Shown here piece by piece: positions 1 through 3,515 of a stretch of 6,600 bases of DNA (the stretch's first letter is position 1; each line of letters begins with the position of its first letter). This stretch comes from DASPRM01 sp035319065 (GTDB lineage Bacteria > Acidobacteriota > Terriglobia > Terriglobales > Acidobacteriaceae). A program made the translations under genes and the position numbers. The notes under the pieces were generated by a model. That model made no database searches. It saw only the letters and a program-made list of their open reading frames with translations, and was not told the DNA's origin. The DNA is taken from assembly GCA_035319065.1 (NCBI GenBank), contig DATHDM010000310.1, positions 1-6,600 on the forward strand. Direction: 5' to 3'.

Positions 1-78
1 GCCGAACACCAGCAGCGGCTGCAAAAGCGTCCCAGTAAGGCTGCCCGCGACCGAATAGCCCAGCCGCACGGAAGGCAT
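1..78 (-). CDS. Possible N-terminal fragment of an unidentified protein, cut by the window edge
   Basis: Read on the minus strand from the ATG at 78, an open frame runs off the left edge and gives 26 residues, MPSVRLGYSVAGSLTGTLLQ followed by PLLVFG. An in-frame TAA lies seven codons upstream, so the frame must start near here. A GTG at 69 sits about nine bases after the sequence AGGA and may be a better placed start than the ATG. The stretch after residue 5 is hydrophobic and could be a signal or membrane segment. I do not recognise the protein. With so few residues visible, this could equally be a chance open frame. Confidence 0.3.
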   Translation of the reverse strand, partial: MPSVRLGYSVAGSLTGTLLQPLLVFG

Positions 79-169
79 TCCTGCGCCTGTCTTCTCTTAG
101 TCTGCTGGTTTCCATTGAAGGTACTTGCGCGCCCTTTGCATGGTAGACGAAAGAACCGAGCCTCACGTC

Positions 170-225
170 AGGCCAAGCCCCGATTATGGTCACGACGCGA
201 GCGCTCGTTCGCGTCAGCTTGGCCT
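170..225. repeat. Nested inverted repeat (9-bp outer stem, 7-bp inner stem)
   Basis: AGGCCAAGC at 170-178 is the exact reverse complement of GCTTGGCCT at 217-225. Inside it, GACGCGA at 194-200 is the exact reverse complement of TCGCGTC at 209-215. The inner right arm and the outer right arm are separated by one base, so the two stems can stack with an asymmetric left-hand loop (179-193). Either strand could fold into this shape. There is no T-run after it, so a simple intrinsic terminator is unlikely. A structured RNA, a protein-binding site or a relic of a mobile repeat are all possible. Confidence 0.6.
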
Positions 226-241
226 CCTTGCCCACATTGTG

Positions 242-265
242 GCAGTGCCCTCAAGTCGGCACTGC
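242..265. repeat. Inverted repeat, 8-bp stem with 8-base loop
   Basis: GCAGTGCC at 242-249 pairs exactly with GGCACTGC at 258-265 around the loop CTCAAGTC. A smaller repeat, CCACA (232-236) with TGTGG (238-242), abuts it. Neither side has a T-run, so this does not look like an ordinary terminator. It lies just 3' of the nested repeat at 170-225 and may belong to the same structured element. Confidence 0.55.
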
Positions 266-357
266 GGATGTTATTAAGACTCCAGCAACGCACGTCAGAC
301 CAAATACTTAGACAAAACCGAAAATGGAACGCGATCTGCAGCATAAAGGGTGGATCC

Positions 358-377
358 GGTTCTATGCCAAGAGAACC
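358..377. repeat. Small inverted repeat upstream of the small-gene pair
   Basis: GGTTCT (358-363) is the reverse complement of AGAACC (372-377), with the 8-base spacer ATGCCAAG. It lies about 80 bases before the start codon at 455, where an operator or leader structure could sit. A 6-bp repeat is weak evidence alone. Confidence 0.35.
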
Positions 378-412
378 TAGCTTCGGCGATTCCCCAGCCA
401 GCGCAGAAAGCG

Positions 413-439
413 GAGCGCTCGCAAGGTTCACGAGCGCTC
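413..439 (+). promoter_or_regulatory. GC-rich hairpin just before the ribosome binding site
   Basis: GAGCGCTCG (413-421) pairs exactly with CGAGCGCTC (431-439) around a 9-base loop. Each arm also contains the self-complementary octamer GAGCGCTC (413-420 and 432-439), 19 bases apart, close to two helical turns. The hairpin ends four bases before AAAGGAGG. It could act as an RNA structure that tunes translation or mRNA stability, or as a double operator for a dimeric protein. The sequence does not decide between these. Confidence 0.5.
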
Positions 440-442
440 AAC

Positions 443-450
443 AAAGGAGG
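443..450 (+). promoter_or_regulatory. Strong ribosome binding site for the gene at 455
   Basis: AAAGGAGG is a near-perfect Shine-Dalgarno sequence, and the ATG follows after four bases (GCTT). It fixes the start at 455 rather than at earlier in-frame starts such as 350. Confidence 0.8.
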
Positions 451-454
451 GCTT

Positions 455-652
455 ATGGCGAGACTGCTAAGCGCCCTTGATTTTCTCTTCGGCTGCCATC
501 ACAGCAACCTCAGTCGTGTTTTCACGATCGATCGTCGAACGTATCGCGTGTGCTGTGATTGTGGGGCCCAGTTTGGGTACTCGTTAGCGACCATGTCGAT
601 AGTGCGTCGCCTTCCTCGAACTCCTGTTTTGACGATATTTCGTACAGCCTAA
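455..652 (+). CDS. Small Cys/His-rich putative zinc-ribbon protein
   Basis: This encodes a 65-residue protein starting MARLLSALDFLFGCHHSNLS. Potential metal ligands are Cys14-His15-His16 and the pair Cys33/Cys36 within VCCDCG, an arrangement resembling a minimal zinc ribbon. A basic, hydrophobic tail follows after residue 50. The ATG at 455 is chosen because AAAGGAGG lies just upstream. An in-frame extension back to 350 has no comparable signal, and its extra residues look like non-coding translation. From memory, similar short proteins with CHH-N-S-R-F-T and CxCG elements are common in acidobacterial genomes, but I cannot name a function. The gene lies six bases upstream of the next small gene and is probably co-transcribed with it. 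Zinc binding is inferred from the motif only. Confidence 0.75.
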   Translation: MARLLSALDFLFGCHHSNLSRVFTIDRRTYRVCCDCGAQFGYSLATMSIVRRLPRTPVLTIFRTA

Positions 653-658
653 AGGTGC

Positions 659-907
659 ATGATGAAAAAGAATGGCAGTAGAAATCGGTTTTGGTTGGTA
701 CTTATTACGCTGAACGTCCTGGCGATGGCCTATCCGCTCTCGCTGATCTGTGCCGCCAGCGCCATGGATGAGCAGCTTCTGGCGACACTTGTGCTGATCG
801 TAGTTGTCTTCCTGCTGGTGGTGGTCGACATAATCAGCATTCTGATCGCAGATGCCATGGGCGAGCCTATGAGCGGAAAAAGGCCGGTCAGGATTCGTCC
901 CTTCTGA
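659..907 (+). CDS. Small two-helix membrane protein
   Basis: This encodes an 82-residue protein: a basic N-terminus (KKNGSRNR, residues 3-10), two hydrophobic segments at about 11-35 and 40-64, and a basic tail ending KRPVRIRPF. The positive-inside rule predicts a helical hairpin with both ends in the cytoplasm. The second helix is rich in Val, Ile and Leu and carries Asp57, a charged residue in a membrane segment. Two tandem ATGs are possible starts. AAAGG (651-655) overlaps the stop codon of the preceding gene and is better spaced for the second ATG (662) than for the first (659). That overlap suggests translational coupling with the Cys/His-rich protein. I do not recognise the family, and the function is unknown. 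Confidence 0.65.
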   Translation: MMKKNGSRNRFWLVLITLNVLAMAYPLSLICAASAMDEQLLATLVLIVVVFLLVVVDIISILIADAMGEPMSGKRPVRIRPF

Positions 908-988
908 ACCAGCAGAAGCTGCGAGACTAGCCCCGCATGCTGGATCCGTTTAGTGGCATGAAAGAGGTAGAGGTGACGGCCGTCGGGT
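908..988. other. Gap between convergent genes
   Basis: This short gap separates the 3' ends of the membrane-protein gene and the helix-turn-helix gene. It contains only weak features: CCAGC (910-914) facing GCTGG (940-944), and the 10-bp palindrome GACGGCCGTC (975-984). Neither has a clear T-run, so I do not call a terminator. Confidence 0.4.
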
Positions 989-1741
989 CTAACGCGCTTC
1001 GCCCGACCAGGTCTCGGCTCTAGCCGAATCTTCTGATTCTTTTGTTTGGTGTGGACCGTCCGAGTCTCGGACACTTGATGAAACATGGCTGCTCGGCGAA
1101 GGTGCAACTTGACAAGTAACCTCGGACTGAAAGCGGCGGATCGCCGCCGGCGGCAAAGGTTTCGAGGTTAAGAGCAGGTTGAGCACCCGGCGCATTTCGC
1201 TGGCATAGATGAGCAGCTGAATTAGCTTTTGGCTACGCTGTGGCTCCCGCAGGCGGTGTGCAGCAACCAGAACCTTCTCCAGCTCCAATTCCAGTGTTTG
1301 CCCCAAACCTTTGGCCGCGTCCGAGGTTTCCCAACGCTCGATGCGATCCTTGACCCAGATGAGGTGGTTGTCGTGGTCTTCCTCGCTCGACCGCCTGACA
1401 CTCTTTCGTTGCCGACGACTCTGGGCGAGACGATACATATCGGCTACGGACCAGCGCTTGGGCACGTTGTCCTTACTCCAGATCCGCTGCGCGTATTCGC
1501 GGATGGAAGACTTCGCCAAGCCGAAATAGGCCGCCACCACGCTGAGGGGGATAACCCGGTAGTAATTCGGCGCTTGCTCTGGATCGAAGATATATGCCAG
1601 GGCGGCAGGGCCGGGATCCTTGATGCGCCAGCGTCCGTGCAGCCGAATCACGGGCAAGCGACCCTGCCGGCAGAGAAGGTAAATTCTCTCGACAGAGATT
1701 TGCATAAGGACAGCGAACACTTTCGGCGTATACCAGGACAT
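989..1741 (-). CDS. DNA-binding protein with two excisionase/MerR-like helix-turn-helix modules
   Basis: This encodes a 250-residue soluble protein. Residues about 4-42 (YTPKVFAVLMQISVERIYLL, then CRQGRLPVIRLHGRWRI) match the usual shape of an excisionase/MerR-type winged helix: helix-turn-helix, a 'GRLP' turn, then an 'RWRI' strand. A second, more divergent module spans about 62-108 (VIPLSVVAAYFGLAKSSIRE … KRWSVADMYRLA). Residues about 126-192 look helical and could mediate dimerisation. The last 50 or so are Ser/Glu/Arg-rich and probably disordered. The ATG at 1741 has GAGG about eight bases upstream. Proteins of this type act as transcription regulators, excisionases or plasmid-type factors. 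No integrase or target gene is adjacent, so the role is open. Inverted repeats lie in its upstream region, which would fit autoregulation. Confidence 0.75.
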   Translation of the reverse strand: MSWYTPKVFAVLMQISVERIYLLCRQGRLPVIRLHGRWRIKDPGPAALAYIFDPEQAPNYYRVIPLSVVAAYFGLAKSSIREYAQRIWSKDNVPKRWSVADMYRLAQSRRQRKSVRRSSEEDHDNHLIWVKDRIERWETSDAAKGLGQTLELELEKVLVAAHRLREPQRSQKLIQLLIYASEMRRVLNLLLTSKPLPPAAIRRFQSEVTCQVAPSPSSHVSSSVRDSDGPHQTKESEDSARAETWSGEAR

Positions 1742-1762
1742 GGCTGTGCCTCAACCTGCCCT

Positions 1763-1821
1763 GCCTAAGCATATGCGGGCGCGAGAGGATGGAATGTTTT
1801 CAAACAAGGTACTGCTTAGGC
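1763..1821. promoter_or_regulatory. Inverted repeats upstream of the helix-turn-helix gene
   Basis: GCCTAAGC (1763-1770) is the exact reverse complement of GCTTAGGC (1814-1821). Between them lies TGTTTTCAAACA (1795-1806), with 5-bp arms and a 2-base centre. The block starts 21 bases upstream of the start codon at 1741, where the promoter and operator of that gene should lie. The repeats are candidate binding sites for the encoded DNA-binding protein. I could not identify a convincing promoter. The leftward leader could instead form a long-range RNA stem. Confidence 0.4.
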
Positions 1822-1837
1822 CGGTCTGGAGGGGCTT

Positions 1838-1933
1838 GTGATTCAAATATCAGAGCAATGGGTCGGCCTTCCGAACCTCATGCAGACAAAAAGGCCAGAA
1901 AACCCCGTGGTTGAACTCTTAGAATCAGTCTGA
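1838..1933 (+). CDS. Possible 31-codon small protein gene
   Basis: A GTG at 1838 is preceded by GGAGG (1828-1832) with a five-base spacer, which is near ideal. The frame runs 31 codons: VIQISEQWVGLPNLMQTKRP, then ENPVVELLESV (the first residue would be Met). It then stops at TGA, five bases before a terminator-like hairpin. An in-frame stop at 1817-1819 rules out a longer version in this frame. The peptide has no membrane segment or Cys residues and ends in an amphipathic-looking VVELLESV. I do not recognise it. It could be a genuine small protein, a leader peptide, or the remnant of a decayed gene. The ribosome-site, frame and terminator order is the only support. Confidence 0.35.
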   Translation: MIQISEQWVGLPNLMQTKRPENPVVELLESV

Positions 1934-1937
1934 GCGC

Positions 1938-1969
1938 AGTCGATACACGCGATGCGCGCCGACTTTTTT
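1938..1969 (+). terminator. Intrinsic terminator-like hairpin with T-run
   Basis: AGTCG (1938-1942) pairs with CGACT (1960-1964). Inside, CGCG-ATG-CGCG forms a second short stem. Six Ts (1964-1969) follow directly on the plus strand. No T-run is present in the minus direction, so it would end a rightward transcript. The only plausible one is the small frame at 1838-1933 or an RNA made from this gap. The stem is short and interrupted, so its strength is uncertain. Confidence 0.45.
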
Positions 1970-1993
1970 CGTTAATTTCGTTTATTTCGTAGC
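1967..1993. repeat. Three tandem 9-bp units, TTTCGTTWA type
   Basis: TTTCGTTAA (1967-1975), TTTCGTTTA (1976-1984) and TTTCGTAGC (1985-1993) lie end to end, the third unit being degenerate after TTTCGT. The sequence is distinctly AT-richer than its surroundings. It may be a protein-binding array or simple slippage. I see no origin-type genes nearby to support a replication role. Confidence 0.5.
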
Positions 1994-2130
1994 ACAGACG
2001 AGAAGAGCGAGAGGGCTTCACTCCCTCGTTTTCCCACAGTCCAGAAGACAGTCCCTTGATCCCTCAGAGTCCGTCAAATACCATCAAAAACCGTTGGCTG
2101 CTCGCGCCTAAGTATTTGAAACTGCGTTGC
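1970..2130. other. Non-coding gap between the small frame and the peptidase gene
   Basis: No protein gene is supported here. It holds the end of the 9-bp tandem repeats, a weak hairpin GAGGG/CCCTC (around 2010-2027) and a wider inverted repeat at 2074-2119. It lies downstream of the minus-strand peptidase, so it includes that gene's 3' untranslated region. No classic GC-rich terminator with a T-run in the minus direction is visible. Confidence 0.5.
2074..2119. repeat. 8-bp inverted repeat just downstream of the peptidase gene
   Basis: TCAAATAC (2074-2081) is the exact reverse complement of GTATTTGA (2112-2119), separated by 30 bases. It begins 11 bases after the peptidase stop codon in the direction of transcription. 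The stem is AT-rich and the loop long, so it would be a poor terminator. A protein-binding or attachment-like site is an alternative without further support. Confidence 0.4.
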
Positions 2131-3297
2131 TTAGCAGATTACGATCTCTCTTTGTATTTTACCTGTTACCTCGGCGGATTTTTCGCGCACCAGAACATTT
2201 ACCTCGCTGCGCACTCCGAACTCGGGCAGATAGATGCCGGGTTCGATGGAGAAGCAGGAACTGGGCAGGATCTGACGCTCATCGTGGATTTCCAGGTTAT
2301 CCATGTTGGCGCCGTTGGCATGAACGTCGGTGCCTATCGAGTGTCCGGTGCGGTGAACGAAATTCTTGCCGAAGCCGGCGGAGTTGATCACCGAGCGGGC
2401 AGCATCATCGACTTGCCAGCCGGCAATGGCTTCTCCTGCGGCAATGGCGGACCGCACCCTCTCTACTCCGGCATCGCGAGCGCGGGAGACGATTTCAAAC
2501 ACCTGGCGGTGGCGCTCGGAGGGCGCAGAGCCCACGTAGCCAGTCCAGGTAATGTCGTAGAACACCGCGGCTGGGGACTTCCTCTTTGCCCACACGTCGA
2601 GCAACACGAAGTCACCCTTGCGGATAGGGGCGCTCTGCCCGGAACTGGGCGCGTAGTGCGGATTTCCGCTGTTGGCATTGACGGCCACGATGGGGCCATC
2701 GTCGGTCATCAGGTCCTCGCGCTCGAAGCTTTCCAGGAACCACTTCTGCATCTCGAATTCATGGGTACCGCCGTTACGGACACGATCGCCGATCTCACGG
2801 AAAGCCGCCGCCACGATGCGGTCCACGGCATCGCGGGCCTGGAAGTGGCTACGAATCTGCTCTTCCGTCCAGGTCGCTTCGAACTTGGCCACCAGATCCC
2901 CGGAGCTGACGATGCGCGTGCCAAAGCTGCGGATCAGCTCGACAGTGCCGGCATCGACCAGGGAAACGTAGAAGACCAGGTTGTTGGGCGAATACTGCAT
3001 GGCCACGGTGCGATAGGGAGCCACCATGGTCTTCAGGACCTCGAACAACTCCTGCCAGCCCGAGTATTCCTGCTTTCTGCCGGGCAGAGAGTCCAGATGG
3101 CCTGCCTCGATGCGGTGGACCAGCTTCCTGGGCTCGCCCTCGGCGGGAATCAGGTAGAACCAGCGGCGGGTGACAAAGAGCGTCTCTGGCAAACCCAGAA
3201 CGCGGTAGGCGATGGGATCGCGATGGTGGTGGTCGTAAAACAGCCATCCGTCGATGTTCTGGGCGCGGAGAGCGGCTTGGATCGCGGCTAGATTCAT
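2131..3297 (-). CDS. M24 family Xaa-Pro peptidase
   Basis: This 388-residue protein has a creatinase-type N-terminal domain (about 1-150) and a C-terminal pita-bread metallopeptidase domain (about 150-388). The five expected metal ligands are visible: Asp234 (LLDVWAK), Asp248 (YDITWTG), His319 (RTGHSIG), Glu352 (SIEPGIY) and Glu365 (RSEVNV). His214 (GNPHYAPS) and His326 (DVHANG) match the conserved substrate-binding histidines. Family members cleave the bond between an N-terminal residue and proline, or a Xaa-Pro dipeptide, usually with two Mn or Co ions in the cytoplasm. Which of these it does cannot be told here. The Asp-Asp spacing (14 residues) is longer than the 11 in E. coli PepP. The start ATG has no strong Shine-Dalgarno. 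It lies downstream of cstA but beyond a hairpin, so it is probably transcribed separately. It may process imported peptides. Confidence 0.92.
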   Translation of the reverse strand: MNLAAIQAALRAQNIDGWLFYDHHHRDPIAYRVLGLPETLFVTRRWFYLIPAEGEPRKLVHRIEAGHLDSLPGRKQEYSGWQELFEVLKTMVAPYRTVAMQYSPNNLVFYVSLVDAGTVELIRSFGTRIVSSGDLVAKFEATWTEEQIRSHFQARDAVDRIVAAAFREIGDRVRNGGTHEFEMQKWFLESFEREDLMTDDGPIVAVNANSGNPHYAPSSGQSAPIRKGDFVLLDVWAKRKSPAAVFYDITWTGYVGSAPSERHRQVFEIVSRARDAGVERVRSAIAAGEAIAGWQVDDAARSVINSAGFGKNFVHRTGHSIGTDVHANGANMDNLEIHDERQILPSSCFSIEPGIYLPEFGVRSEVNVLVREKSAEVTGKIQREIVIC

Positions 3298-3313
3298 AGG
3301 TCAGGGCACCAGT

Positions 3314-3319
3314 ATTGTA
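3314..3319 (-). promoter_or_regulatory. Possible -10 element for the peptidase gene
   Basis: On the minus strand TACAAT lies 16 bases before the peptidase start codon. It is close to the TATAAT consensus. The matching -35 position reads roughly TTCCTG, a poor match. If this is the promoter the leader would be very short, which fits the absence of a clear ribosome binding site. Confidence 0.3.
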
Positions 3320-3362
3320 GCGGACGGGGCTTGGGACAGGAATGGCATAAGACCCGCGCGGC

Positions 3363-3418
3363 AAGGCCTGTCGGAGCTGCGCCTCGGAGGGCCACCCCGG
3401 ATCGTAGCTCCAGGCCTT
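3363..3418. repeat. Imperfect long inverted repeat between cstA and the peptidase
   Basis: AAGGCCTG (3363-3370) and GAGCT (3374-3378) pair exactly with AGCTC (3406-3410) and CAGGCCTT (3411-3418). This makes a 13-bp stem with one three-base bulge (TCG) and a 27-base GC-rich loop. There is no T-run on either side. Size and shape fit a REP-like intergenic repeat or a structured RNA. Copies elsewhere in the genome would be needed to tell. Confidence 0.5.
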
Positions 3419-3467
3419 CAGGCTACGTCTGGCTTCCCATCCCTGACATGGTTGTTCGCGCAAATAG

Positions 3468-3495
3468 GAAGCCCGGCCGCAAGCGGCCGGGCTTC
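3468..3495 (-). terminator. Strong hairpin terminator after cstA
   Basis: A perfect 13-bp inverted repeat (GAAGCCCGGCCGC, then AA, then GCGGCCGGGCTTC) begins 20 bases after the cstA stop codon. The stem is almost all G and C. In the minus direction it is followed by CTATTTG, only moderately T-rich, so termination is likely but not textbook. It separates cstA from the peptidase gene. Confidence 0.65.
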
Positions 3496-3515
3496 ATCAG
3501 GCAAGACATTGTCCG

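Larger units (their letters stand above)
79..454. other. Gene-poor region with several inverted repeats
   Basis: I find no convincing protein gene here. Open frames exist on both strands, but they have composition typical of chance frames and lack a good ribosome binding site. What does stand out is secondary structure: a nested inverted repeat at 170-225, a small one at 232-242, a hairpin at 242-265, another at 358-377 and one at 413-439. The 3' part is presumably the leader and promoter region of the small genes starting at 455. I could not pick out a convincing -35/-10 pair. Confidence 0.6.

Noticed and set aside
266..412. Possible sigma-70 or sigma-54 promoter for the small-gene pair
   Set aside because: Several TA-rich hexamers occur (for example TATTAA, AATACT), but none has a matching partner at proper spacing, and no GG/GC pair of the sigma-54 type fits.
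115..480. Open frame on the plus strand (121 codons, TTG start) with a CPHCGS-like element
   Set aside because: There is no ribosome binding site, it has Arg- and Ser-rich chance composition, it runs through the inverted repeats and it overlaps the well-supported start at 455.
975..984. Palindrome GACGGCCGTC as terminator between convergent genes
   Set aside because: A perfect palindrome without a loop and without a following T-run is a poor terminator. A 10-bp GC-rich palindrome can arise by chance.
730..1107. Minus-strand open frame across the membrane-protein gene
   Set aside because: It is a shadow of the plus-strand membrane gene and the helix-turn-helix gene, with no domain resemblance.
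1229..1768. Plus-strand open frame of 179 codons opposite the helix-turn-helix gene
   Set aside because: The minus strand shows a recognisable DNA-binding fold and ribosome site. The plus frame has neither.
1967..1993. CRISPR array or replication origin iterons
   Set aside because: The repeats are only 9 bp with no spacers, and there is no dnaA, rep or cas gene in the window.
1742..2130. tRNA gene or phage attachment site in the gap
   Set aside because: No cloverleaf or TΨC-like GGTTCGA sequence is seen, no integrase is nearby, and no duplicated core sequence flanks the region.
2056..3291. Plus-strand open frame of 411 codons opposite the peptidase gene
   Set aside because: It is antisense to a gene with all M24 metal ligands in place. 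The long antisense frame is explained by GC-rich codon use.
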